From positions 1 through 23,172 of the forward strand of contig JBBRVJ010000039.1 of the NCBI GenBank assembly GCA_038246975.1: a stretch of 23,172 bases of DNA, written 5' to 3'. The notes below the pieces were generated by a model. That model did not search any database. It saw only the letters and a list, made by a program, of their open reading frames with translations, and had not been told where the DNA came from. This stretch comes from JAIYDJ01 sp038246975. Its GTDB lineage: Bacteria > Pseudomonadota > Alphaproteobacteria > Rhodobacterales > Rhodobacteraceae. Positions within the stretch are counted from its first letter, which is position 1, and every line of letters starts with the position of its first letter. The translations under genes were made by a program, and so were the position numbers. Shown in pieces: positions 1 to 6,248 of the stretch.

Positions 1-765
1 CTGGCCGGGGCGCGCGATATGGACGAGCGGTTCTGCCATGATCCGTTGGCCGAAAACATGGCCGTGATGCTGGCGCTGGTCGGCATCTGGCACAATCAGA
101 TCTGCGGCCATGCGACCCGCGCTGTGTTGCCCTACGATCAACGCCTGTCGCGACTGCCTGCTTATCTGCAACAGCTTGAGATGGAGTCGAACGGCAAGCG
201 GGTGGCGATTGACGGCACGGACCTGCCCACCCCTTCCGGCCCGGTCGTCTGGGGCGAACCCGGCACCAATGGCCAGCATGCGTTCTATCAGTTGATCCAT
301 CAGGGCACCCGCGTCGTGCCCTGCGAGTTTCTGGTGGCCAAAACCGGCCACGAGCCGGACCTCGCGCATCAGCACCTTCTGCTGGTGGCAAACTGCCTTG
401 CGCAGTCCGAGGCGTTGATGCGGGGGCGATCCCTGGCGCAGGCGACCGCGATCATGGCGAAAAAGGGTTTCACCGGCGAGGAACTGGACCGTCAGGCCCG
501 ACACCGGGTGTTTCCCGGCAATCGCCCGTCCACCACGCTGGCCTATCCGAAACTGACGCCGTTCGTGCTGGGCCAGATCATCGCCCTTTACGAACACCGG
601 GTGTTCGTCGAGGGCGTCATTCTGGGCCTGAACTCTTTCGATCAGTGGGGGGTGGAACTCGGCAAGGAGTTGGCGCTGGCCTTGCAGCCGATCCTCGAAG
701 GTTCGCAAGGCACCGAAGGCAAGGATGGCTCGACTGTGGCGCTGATCGATTACCTTAAAACCTGA
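1..765 (+). CDS. pgi: Glucose-6-phosphate isomerase, C-terminal part (5' truncated by window edge)
   Basis: The reading frame is open from base 1 and ends with TGA at 763-765, giving 254 residues, roughly the C-terminal half of a typical ~530-residue enzyme. It interconverts glucose-6-phosphate and fructose-6-phosphate in the cytoplasm (glycolysis, gluconeogenesis, Entner-Doudoroff recycling). The family motif GEPGTNGQHAFYQLIHQG is present and carries the catalytic Glu and His. Near the C-terminus FDQWGVELGK matches the second PGI signature, with the catalytic Lys. The internal ATG at 19 is not the start, because coding similarity continues upstream to the window edge. The next gene converges on it and a GC-rich hairpin lies 31 bp after the stop. 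Nothing looks damaged. Confidence 0.97.
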   Translation: MAGARDMDERFCHDPLAENMAVMLALVGIWHNQICGHATRAVLPYDQRLSRLPAYLQQLEMESNGKRVAIDGTDLPTPSGPVVWGEPGTNGQHAFYQLIHQGTRVVPCEFLVAKTGHEPDLAHQHLLLVANCLAQSEALMRGRSLAQATAIMAKKGFTGEELDRQARHRVFPGNRPSTTLAYPKLTPFVLGQIIALYEHRVFVEGVILGLNSFDQWGVELGKELALALQPILEGSQGTEGKDGSTVALIDYLKT

Positions 766-775
766 CCCTTTTTCT

Positions 776-818
776 GTCCCTAAATATCCCGGGGGTGCGG
801 GGGCTGGCCCCCGCTTCT
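776..818. terminator. GC-rich hairpin between convergent pgi and ridA-like genes; Rhodobacteraceae-type intergenic element
   Basis: GCGGGGGCTGGCCCCCGC (797-814) is a perfect inverted repeat with 8-bp arms around TG (a 4-nt loop is physically likelier), followed by TTCTT. It lies between the pgi stop (765) and the ridA-like stop (826), so it could terminate both transcripts. The preceding TAAATATCCCGGGGG resembles elements I recall downstream of many Rhodobacteraceae genes; I did not search for this. The U-tract is weak. Confidence 0.6.
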
Positions 819-825
819 TGGACGC

Positions 826-1179
826 TCAGCGCAACGCGGCGGTCACGATGATTTCGACCGCATAGTCGGGTGCGGCCAGCCTGGCCTCGCCGGTCGCCCG
901 CGCCGGGGGATGACCGGCTGGTACCCAGGCGTCCCAGATTGCATTCATTTCGGTAAAACCGGCCATATCCGCGAGCCAGATCTGCGCCGACAGGATGCGG
1001 GTCTTGTCGGTGCCGGCCTCGGCCAGAATCCGATCCACTTCGGCCAGACAGGTGCGGGTCTGCCCGGCGACGCTGTCGCCCGGAGTGCCGACCTGACCTG
1101 CGACCCAGACGATGCCGCTGTAGCACACAGCTTCGCTCATGCGCGCGCCGGGACCGATGCGGGTGATGTCGGTGTTCAT
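826..1179 (-). CDS. RidA family (YjgF/YER057c/UK114) protein, probable enamine/imine deaminase
   Basis: This 117-residue protein has the size and fold pattern of the RidA family, small trimeric cytoplasmic proteins. The best-known member hydrolyses reactive enamine/imine intermediates released by PLP enzymes such as threonine dehydratase. The C-terminal block PPARATGEARLAAPDYAVEI carries the conserved Arg (R94), which binds the substrate carboxylate in RidA, and a conserved Glu (E109). The ATG at 1179 has a good GGAAGGA ribosome binding site about 8 nt upstream. It follows a terminated tRNA gene in the same direction, so it probably has its own promoter, though I see no clear one. Whether it is true RidA or a related Rid subgroup cannot be decided here. 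Confidence 0.9.
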   Translation of the reverse strand: MNTDITRIGPGARMSEAVCYSGIVWVAGQVGTPGDSVAGQTRTCLAEVDRILAEAGTDKTRILSAQIWLADMAGFTEMNAIWDAWVPAGHPPARATGEARLAAPDYAVEIIVTAALR

Positions 1180-1233
1180 CGGGCAAATCCTTCCATGATT
1201 GAAGTCTGCTTGCCTAAAGGCTGGCAGGCGGAA

Positions 1234-1265
1234 AGGGAAGAGGCGTCACCTAGGGTTCGACGCCT
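1234..1265 (-). terminator. Probable rho-independent terminator of the tRNA-Gly gene
   Basis: On the minus strand, AGGCGTC and GACGCCT form perfect 7-bp arms (1259-1265 and 1241-1247 on the plus strand) around an 11-nt loop, followed by the pyrimidine-rich CTTCCC. It sits 19 nt downstream of the tRNA CCA end and 62 nt upstream of the ridA-like start. The tail is not a pure U-run, so efficiency is uncertain. Confidence 0.55.
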
Positions 1266-1283
1266 GTCCAAGCCCGAAAATGC

Positions 1284-1357
1284 TGGAGCGGGTGAAGGGA
1301 ATCGAACCCTCGTATTCAGCTTGGGAAGCTGCTGCTCTGCCATTGAGCTACACCCGC
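1284..1357 (-). tRNA. tRNA-Gly (anticodon CCC)
   Basis: The minus strand folds into a full cloverleaf of 74 nt with encoded CCA (1284-1286). The acceptor stem GCGGGTG (1357-1351) pairs with CACCCGC. The D arm is GCTC/GAGC. The anticodon loop TTCCCAA places CCC at 1325-1323, which reads GGG glycine codons. The T arm contains GGTTCGATTCC. The first anticodon-stem pair (27-43) is a G-A mismatch. GCC, the commoner tRNA-Gly anticodon, is excluded because the loop has C at the wobble position. The gene stands alone, with a promoter about 10 bp upstream and a terminator hairpin downstream. Confidence 0.96.
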
Positions 1358-1367
1358 AATGACCGTT

Positions 1368-1396
1368 CGATTAAGCCAAGCACCGGCTGTCGTCAA
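1368..1396 (-). promoter_or_regulatory. Sigma-70-type promoter of tRNA-Gly(CCC)
   Basis: On the minus strand, TTGACG (1396-1391) and TAATCG (1373-1368) are separated by exactly 17 nt. The predicted transcription start is near 1361, a few bases before the tRNA 5' end at 1357, as expected for a monocistronic tRNA gene. Confidence 0.65.
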
Positions 1397-1434
1397 GCGG
1401 TCCGGCATGAAGAGGGCCGTCGGGGGGGCGGGCG

Positions 1435-2112
1435 TCATGGGAATGTCAGGGTGACTTCGCTGCGTTCGCCGGGAACTCCTGTCACCATCTGCTCGACGGT
1501 AACCCCGTTGCGCGCAGCCACCACGAGAAATTCGCCGCCCGCAGCGGTCAGGTTGGTTTGCTCGACATATTCGAACGACCGGCTGGTGCGATCGCCGTTC
1601 AGGTCGGGCTTGCCGTCCAGCACCTCGATCAACGTGGCGCCCGGAGCGGTCCCGCCGATCACACCTGCGTTCAGGATCACCGCCGCATCGACACGCTCGC
1701 CGGTCTAGACGGCGAAGGGGACCTCGGCAGAGGCCGCGCCCTGGGTGACCGCCGCTCCATCGTCGCCCGGCGGCAGATCGACGGTGCGCCCGGCGGACAG
1801 GGAGAGGGTTTCGGTGGCAGATGCCTCGCCGATCCAGGCCAGCAGCTTGGCCTCGCCTGCGGGCAGGCAGATCGTGGTGGGGCCATAGCCGGTGCCTCCC
1901 ATCCCGGCGTTGGTCAGGTTCGGTCTCGCACCGGCGTCGACCGCGCCACCTTCGGACCCGCGCGGGGTCAGGGTGACGCGGGCGGCGTTCAACACCAGTT
2001 CGGGCGCGGCAAGCGTATCGGCCGCTAGCGTCAGGTCCTGCGCCACTTCGACCGCATCGATCCGCGGGACAAGGTAGTAGGTTGCCGCCTGTGCCGTGAC
2101 GGTTCGGATCAC
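1435..2112 (-). pseudogene. Unrecognised gene interrupted by one in-frame TAG stop (1705-1707)
   Basis: I do not recognise this protein. It starts with GTG at 2112 and overlaps the fasciclin stop by 4 bases (GTGA), so it is probably translationally coupled. The first part is 135 residues and ends ...SAEVPFAV before a TAG at 1707-1705. The same frame then runs on for another 90 codons (...TGERVDAAVILNAG...) to TGA at 1435-1437. Both parts have the same GC-rich codon pattern and no other defect, so the parent protein was probably about 226 residues. CAG (Gln) to TAG by one C-to-T change would explain it. The composition is rich in Thr, Val, Ala and Gly, suggesting beta structure. No convincing signal peptide follows the GTG, odd for a partner of a secreted protein. 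Alternatives are a sequencing error, stop readthrough, or two separate small genes; the second part lacks a clear ribosome site. Confidence 0.65.
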
Positions 2113-2651
2113 ATCGCAGGCAGCATCACCGTGTCGATGACATGGATCACGCCGTTCGACTGTTTGACGTCGGCGATGGTGACGGTGGCCACGTTGCCCA
2201 TCTCGTCAGTCAGGGTGATCACGTCGCCTTCATATTTGGCTTGCAGCGTGCAGCCGCCGACGGTCGGGACCGGGTGTGTGCCCTTGTCGTCGTCGACCAT
2301 CTTCTTGATGGCGTCCGACATCGCATCGGCAGCAACGACATGGCATGTCAGGATCTTGGTCAGTTGATCCTTGTTTTCCGGCTTCAGCAGAGTGTCCACG
2401 GTGCCTGCAGGCAGTTTCGCGAAGGCGTCGTTGGTCGGGGCGAAAACGGTGAAGGGGCCGGCACCCGACAGGGTTTCGACCAGACCGGCGGCCTGAACGG
2501 CGGCGACCAGCGTGGTGTGATCGGCCGAATTGACCGCGTTTTCGATGATGTTCCTGGTGTCGAGCATTTCAGCACCGCCAACCATTGGGTTTGCGGCGAA
2601 AGCGGTCACGGTGGACAGCGCAAGCATCGCGACGGACAAACGGAATTTCAT
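2109..2651 (-). CDS. Secreted fasciclin (FAS1) domain protein
   Basis: The protein has 180 residues. Residues 1-19 form a classic Sec signal peptide (K/R start, hydrophobic core, AFA|AN cleavage), so it is exported. The rest is one FAS1 domain. Its H1-like segment is FTVFAPTNDAFAKLP, followed by LTKILTCHVV, and the C-terminal H2-like segment is NGVIHVIDTVMLP. FAS1 domains mediate adhesion or ligand binding; the bacterial role is usually unknown. The ATG at 2651 has a strong AGGAG 6 nt upstream. It lies 124 bp after the anti-sigma gene with a possible ECF promoter in the gap, and overlaps the next gene by 4 bp. In Mycobacterium, the sigma factor SigK controls fasciclin proteins MPT70 and MPT83, so this neighbour is a plausible target of the adjacent sigma factor (inference). 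Confidence 0.93.
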   Translation of the reverse strand: MKFRLSVAMLALSTVTAFAANPMVGGAEMLDTRNIIENAVNSADHTTLVAAVQAAGLVETLSGAGPFTVFAPTNDAFAKLPAGTVDTLLKPENKDQLTKILTCHVVAADAMSDAIKKMVDDDKGTHPVPTVGGCTLQAKYEGDVITLTDEMGNVATVTIADVKQSNGVIHVIDTVMLPAM

Positions 2652-2673
2652 AAGCAGCTCCTGACGTTACCGG

Positions 2674-2690
2674 GGCGGGGTGATCCCGCC
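2674..2690. other. Inverted repeat in the fasciclin leader
   Basis: GGCGGG (2674-2679) and CCCGCC (2685-2690) form a 6-bp stem around a 5-nt loop in the gap between the anti-sigma and fasciclin genes, 23 bases upstream of the fasciclin start. There is no U-tract. It could stabilise the fasciclin mRNA leader or partly terminate transcription from upstream. Confidence 0.4.
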
Positions 2691-2702
2691 TCACATCGGA
2701 AG

Positions 2703-2729
2703 CTACGCAAGGCGGTTGCTGCGAGTTTC
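2703..2729 (-). promoter_or_regulatory. Candidate ECF-sigma promoter for the fasciclin gene
   Basis: On the minus strand, GAAAC (2729-2725) and CGTAG (2707-2703) are 17 nt apart, matching the general ECF pattern of a GAAC-like -35 and a CGT-containing -10. The start would fall near 2696, leaving a leader of about 45 nt that includes the inverted repeat at 2674-2690. I did not find the same pair upstream of the sigma gene. This is a visual match only. Confidence 0.35.
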
Positions 2730-2775
2730 AGACATTCGGGTATCTCACGGCTTCGTGACCCGTGCGTGGCGGGGG

Positions 2776-3408
2776 TCAGAGACCGATTTCGGCAGTCAGG
2801 ATGACCGGGCCGGTGGGGGTGCCGGTGGTCGATCCGCCGCTCGGTTCGATCGACACCGCCATCATCCAGCCTGCGGGTGGTGTGGGGTAGGTGACGTCAA
2901 GCGGCGCATCGCCCAGCAGGCCCAGGGCGACGGGGGCTGCACCGGGGGCGATGATCCACAACTCGTGAACCTGACCCGCCGGGGCGGCGGTTCCGGCAAC
3001 GCGGGTGATCTGCAACCGCTCGCCGTCGCTGCGGACTTCGTAGGTCAGACCGGCCCCGGTCAGCGTGGCCAGCACCGCGGGCGGCTTGGGGGTCTGCGTC
3101 ACGACCACCGCCACGGCCAATGCGGCGGCCACGGCAGCCCCCGCCGCCAAGCGGAACCAGCCGCGTTTCGGCAGGCGCGCAACCGGGAACAGCCGCGCCT
3201 CGATCTGCGGCAACAGGTTGGGGGCGGGGGCGTCATCGTAGCCATCGTTCAGCCCGCCCAGCCGGTTTTCCCAGGCGGCCACGGCGGCGGCAAACTGCGG
3301 GTCACGTTTCACCCGTACCTCGGCTATTGCGCGGGCGGGCGCATCGGCCAGGCCCAGCACATATTCGGCGGCCAGCAGGTCATCGTCATCGGGCAGGGTG
3401 TCGGTCAT
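2776..3408 (-). CDS. Membrane anti-sigma factor, RskA family
   Basis: This 210-residue protein has the layout of anti-sigma-K factors. A cytoplasmic N-terminal sigma-binding region (residues 8-50, LLAAEYVLGL...AAWENRL) is followed by one membrane helix (about 86-103, Ala/Val rich) and an extracytoplasmic RskA C-terminal domain (about 112-210, with VHELWIIAPG and PPAGWMMAVSIEPSGG). It lacks the HxxxCxxC motif of zinc anti-sigma factors. The start was placed at 3408 because it gives an ATGA overlap with the sigma stop; an upstream in-frame ATG at 3453 would lie inside the sigma gene. It should hold the adjacent sigma factor at the inner membrane until an envelope signal triggers proteolysis (family knowledge). 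The signal is unknown. Confidence 0.92.
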   Translation of the reverse strand: MTDTLPDDDDLLAAEYVLGLADAPARAIAEVRVKRDPQFAAAVAAWENRLGGLNDGYDDAPAPNLLPQIEARLFPVARLPKRGWFRLAAGAAVAAALAVAVVVTQTPKPPAVLATLTGAGLTYEVRSDGERLQITRVAGTAAPAGQVHELWIIAPGAAPVALGLLGDAPLDVTYPTPPAGWMMAVSIEPSGGSTTGTPTGPVILTAEIGL

Positions 3409-3944
3409 TTGTCCAGACACTCCCTGAGGCTGACAAGACTGCGGCGCAGCCACGTGCGCATGGTGTTCAGCGGCACGGCATGGCGCGCGGCGAGGTCGGC
3501 ATAGCTGAGGCCCGAAAGATAGGCCCCGCGCACCGCGTCGGCGCGGGCCGGGTCCAACTGGTCAAGGCATTCGGTGACCCGGCCCGCCTCGCCCAAGGCA
3601 ATCATCCGGCGTTCCGCTGTCGGGGTTGGATCGACGATCGTCTCTGCGGCATCCTCGTCGGCCTGAGTTTCCGTCCGGGCGCGCAGTCTGTCGAGGGCGA
3701 GGTTGCGCGTCACAGCGATCAGCCATGTCATCCCGCGTCCCTTGGCGCCGTCGAACCGCCCCGCACGCAGCCAGACCCGGGTGAATACTTCCTGCAAGGC
3801 GTCCTCTGCTTCTGCGCGTTCCCTGAGCATACGCAACAAAACGCCCATCAGTTTCGACGACGCGGCCGCGTACAATTCACGAAACGCCGCACGATCTTGT
3901 GCTGCAACGCGGGTCAAAAGGTCGGAAACCGGATCATCGCTCAT
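3405..3944 (-). CDS. ECF-type RNA polymerase sigma factor (SigK-like)
   Basis: The 179-residue protein has only sigma regions 2 and 4. Region 2 spans about residues 18-90 (AFRELYAAASSKLMGVLLR, EDALQEVFTRVW, GMTWLIAVTRNLALDRLRAR). Region 4 spans about 122-176 (ECLDQLDPARADAVRGAYL, then the helix-turn-helix SYADLAARHAVPLNTMRTWLR). This is the ECF layout. It overlaps its anti-sigma gene by 4 bp (ATGA), so the pair is co-translated, consistent with a SigK/RskA module. The start ATG at 3944 has only a weak ribosome site. It begins 31 bp after the stop of the corrinoid activator gene in the same direction, so it may be read from that gene or from a promoter I cannot see. It probably drives the fasciclin gene downstream (inference). 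Confidence 0.94.
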   Translation of the reverse strand: MSDDPVSDLLTRVAAQDRAAFRELYAAASSKLMGVLLRMLRERAEAEDALQEVFTRVWLRAGRFDGAKGRGMTWLIAVTRNLALDRLRARTETQADEDAAETIVDPTPTAERRMIALGEAGRVTECLDQLDPARADAVRGAYLSGLSYADLAARHAVPLNTMRTWLRRSLVSLRECLDK

Positions 3945-3962
3945 GCCGCTGGGTTCGCATCC

Positions 3963-3978
3963 TGACGCTTGCGCGTCA
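3963..3978. other. Palindrome at the corrinoid-activator stop / sigma-factor upstream gap
   Basis: TGACGCTTGCGCGTCA has perfect 6-bp arms around a 4-nt centre. It overlaps the TGA stop of the upstream gene (3976-3978) and ends 18 bp before the sigma start codon at 3944. It could be a short attenuating hairpin or a protein-binding site. No U-tract follows. Confidence 0.35.
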
Positions 3979-6012
3979 AGCCCGCCGCCTGCGCCCGCCC
4001 GCCCCGCCGGAACCCGAGGTGTTGAAGCTGACGTTCGGCAGGGTCACGATGGACAGCAGGTTGGGAAACGGGTCGGTCGCGTGGGGAATGGCATTGGCGT
4101 TGACGAAATGTTCCTGAAAGCGCGGCTCGATGGCGGTTTCGACCTTGTGGATGTCGTGGACGGTCTGTTCGATCTGATTGCGTGCCGCGACCGAACAGAG
4201 TGCGATGCGCGCGCCGGTGCCTGCGGCATTGCCTGCGCTGGTCACATGATCCAGCGGCGCATCGGGGATCATTCCCAGCACCATCGCGTGTTTCGGGCTG
4301 ATATGCGCGCCGAACGCCCCGGCCAGCGTGATGCGTTCCACCGTGTCGATACCCATTGCATCCATCAGCAACCGCGCCCCGGCATAAAGCGCCGATTTGG
4401 CAAGCTGGATGGCGCGGATGTCGCCTTGGGTGACCATGATGCGCGGACCGCCGTCGGCAGTGCCGCCGTGCAGCAGATAGCTGTGGGTGCGGCCTTCGGG
4501 GATCAGCCGCGCGCTGCCTGTTTGTTCGGCGGACCCGATCAGGCCGCCGGGATCGACCAGACCGGCAAGGCGCATTTCGGCCACCGCCTCGATGATGCCC
4601 GACCCGCAGATCCCGGTGATGCCGCTGGTGGCGATTGCGGCGTCAAAGCCCGGATCGGTTGACCACAGGTCTGACCCGATGACCTTGAAGCGGGGGTTCT
4701 TGGTCACGGGGTCGATTTCGACCCGTTCGATGGCGCCGGGTGCGGCACGCTGGCCGGAACTGATCTGCGCGCCTTCGAAGGCGGGGCCGGTGGGCGAGGA
4801 ACAGGCCAGCACGCGGGTTTCGTTGCCCAATAGCAGTTCGGCATTGGTGCCGACATCGACGATCAGAACCATCTCTTTCGACTTGCCCGGTTCCTCTGAC
4901 AAGGCCACCGCCGCGCAATCGGCTCCGACATGGCCCGCGATGCAGGGCAGGATGTAGACCCGTGCCGCGCGGTTGAGGTTGGTCAGGTCCAGATCGCGCG
5001 CATCAAAGCTGAGGCTGGCGGAATGGGCCAGCGCGAACGGGGCCTGCCCCAGTTCCACCGGGTCGATACCCAAGAGCAGATGATGCATCACCGGGTTGCA
5101 GACAAAGACCACCTCATAGATCGCCGCCGGATCAATCCCCGCCTCGTCCGCGATCGACGCCCCCAGCGCGTTGATCGCCTCGCGCACCGTGCGGGTCATT
5201 TCCACATCGCCGCCGGGGTTCATCATCGCATAGCTGACGCGGCTCATCAGATCCTCGCCGAACCTGATCTGCGGATTCATCAACCCGCTGGAAGCCAGAA
5301 CGCGGCCGTCCGACAGATCGCACAGGTGGGCGGCGATGGTGGTGGACCCAAGGTCGATGGCAAGGCCGAACAGCGCGCCCTCATGGAACCCCGGCCAGAT
5401 GTCGAGGATACGGGGCGTGGCGTCGTGGTTGCCCTGGTGCAGGGCGACCGTGACCCGCCATGCGCCCTTGCGCAGCACGGGTTGCAGACGGCGCAGAATG
5501 GCAAGGTCGGCGGTCACGTCCGCCACCTGCCATTGTTGGTGCAGGGCCTGCGCCAGACGCTCGAAATCCCCCGACGGCTCGTGCATGTCGGGTTCGGCCA
5601 CTTCGACGTACAAAAGCCGGGTCGCGGGGTCCATCACCATGTCGCGCATCGTGGCGGATTTGCGGATCACCTGTTTGTGGACCTGGCTTTCCGGCGGCAC
5701 GTCGATGACCACATCGCCCATAACGCAGGCCTGACAGCCCAGCCGCCGCCCGTCGAGCATCCCCCGCTTGGATTTGTAGCGCTGTTCGACCGCGTTCCAA
5801 TCGGTCAGCGCGTCCGCGTGAACCGTGACGCCGTGTTTGGAAAACTCGCCATAGCCGGGGCTGATCTGGCATTTGGAACAGATGCCCCGCCCGCCGCAGA
5901 CCGAATCCAGATCGACGCCCAACTGACGCGCTGCGGTCAGCACCGGCGTGCCATGGGCAAAGCGGCCCCGCTTGCCCGAAGGGGTAAAGATCACCAGCGC
6001 GTCGTCGGTCAT
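3976..6012 (-). CDS. RACo-like corrinoid protein reductive activator (2Fe-2S + ASKHA ATPase, DUF4445)
   Basis: The 678-residue protein begins with a plant-type 2Fe-2S ferredoxin domain: C39, C45 and C48 in CGGRGICSKC and a fourth Cys at 93 (C96 is close). A linker region leads to an ASKHA-type ATPase domain with the phosphate loop LAIDLGSTTIAAHL, the second loop VDVGTNAELLL, and glycine-rich GICGSGIIEAV and LAGAFGAHI. Relatives use ATP and an electron to return oxidised Co(II)-corrinoid proteins to Co(I) for methyltransferases. The start was set at 6012, where AGGAGG lies 5 nt upstream; an in-frame ATG at 6060 has no such site. The tail is Gly/Arg rich (GRRRR). No corrinoid protein or methyltransferase gene is in this window, so its partner must lie elsewhere. 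Confidence 0.9.
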   Translation of the reverse strand: MTDDALVIFTPSGKRGRFAHGTPVLTAARQLGVDLDSVCGGRGICSKCQISPGYGEFSKHGVTVHADALTDWNAVEQRYKSKRGMLDGRRLGCQACVMGDVVIDVPPESQVHKQVIRKSATMRDMVMDPATRLLYVEVAEPDMHEPSGDFERLAQALHQQWQVADVTADLAILRRLQPVLRKGAWRVTVALHQGNHDATPRILDIWPGFHEGALFGLAIDLGSTTIAAHLCDLSDGRVLASSGLMNPQIRFGEDLMSRVSYAMMNPGGDVEMTRTVREAINALGASIADEAGIDPAAIYEVVFVCNPVMHHLLLGIDPVELGQAPFALAHSASLSFDARDLDLTNLNRAARVYILPCIAGHVGADCAAVALSEEPGKSKEMVLIVDVGTNAELLLGNETRVLACSSPTGPAFEGAQISSGQRAAPGAIERVEIDPVTKNPRFKVIGSDLWSTDPGFDAAIATSGITGICGSGIIEAVAEMRLAGLVDPGGLIGSAEQTGSARLIPEGRTHSYLLHGGTADGGPRIMVTQGDIRAIQLAKSALYAGARLLMDAMGIDTVERITLAGAFGAHISPKHAMVLGMIPDAPLDHVTSAGNAAGTGARIALCSVAARNQIEQTVHDIHKVETAIEPRFQEHFVNANAIPHATDPFPNLLSIVTLPNVSFNTSGSGGAGGRRRRA

Positions 6013-6032
6013 GCCATCCTCCTGTTGAGGCT

Positions 6033-6060
6033 GTTCTAGGGCCTTGTGCTGCGGCTGCAA
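6033..6060 (-). promoter_or_regulatory. Weak candidate promoter for the corrinoid activator gene
   Basis: On the minus strand, TTGCAG (6060-6055) and TAGAAC (6038-6033) are separated by 16 nt, placing the start near 6026, just ahead of the AGGAGG site. The match is modest. The rest of the 236-bp divergent gap (6013-6248) holds a short inverted repeat (CCCGG/CCGGG, 6141-6156) and no clear promoter for the plus-strand gene. Confidence 0.3.
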
Positions 6061-6248
6061 TGGTTGAATGCGGCAGGGCAGAGGTCGGATGCGGCCCCTG
6101 TGCGCCTTGGGTGAATTTTTGGCGACGCGCGCCCAAATCGCCCGGAATGCGCCGGGTTTGCGCGCGTATACCCGTGTATCCCGCTAAACCGCTGGATTGG
6201 CAGGGAATGCTGGCCTATGCCTGCGGTATTCAGACCAAAGGTTGCCAC

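Noticed and set aside
1284..1357. tRNA-Gly read as anticodon GCC
   Set aside because: The seven-base anticodon loop is TTCCCAA, which puts CCC at positions 34-36.
4930..6039. Long open frame (369 codons) on the plus strand opposite the corrinoid activator
   Set aside because: It is an antisense shadow created by high GC content. The minus-strand protein has clear ferredoxin and ATPase motifs, while this frame has a shuffled-looking, Arg/His/Gln-rich composition.
6141..6182. Short inverted repeat and near-repeated ATACCCG/TATCCCG strings in the gap upstream of the DUF3422 gene
   Set aside because: Arms are only 5 bp and the repeats imperfect; at this GC content they are expected by chance.
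6060..6248. Upstream extension of the DUF3422 frame by 63 codons
   Set aside because: The sequence before 6249 does not resemble the family and contains no ribosome site. Similarity begins at the 6249 ATG.
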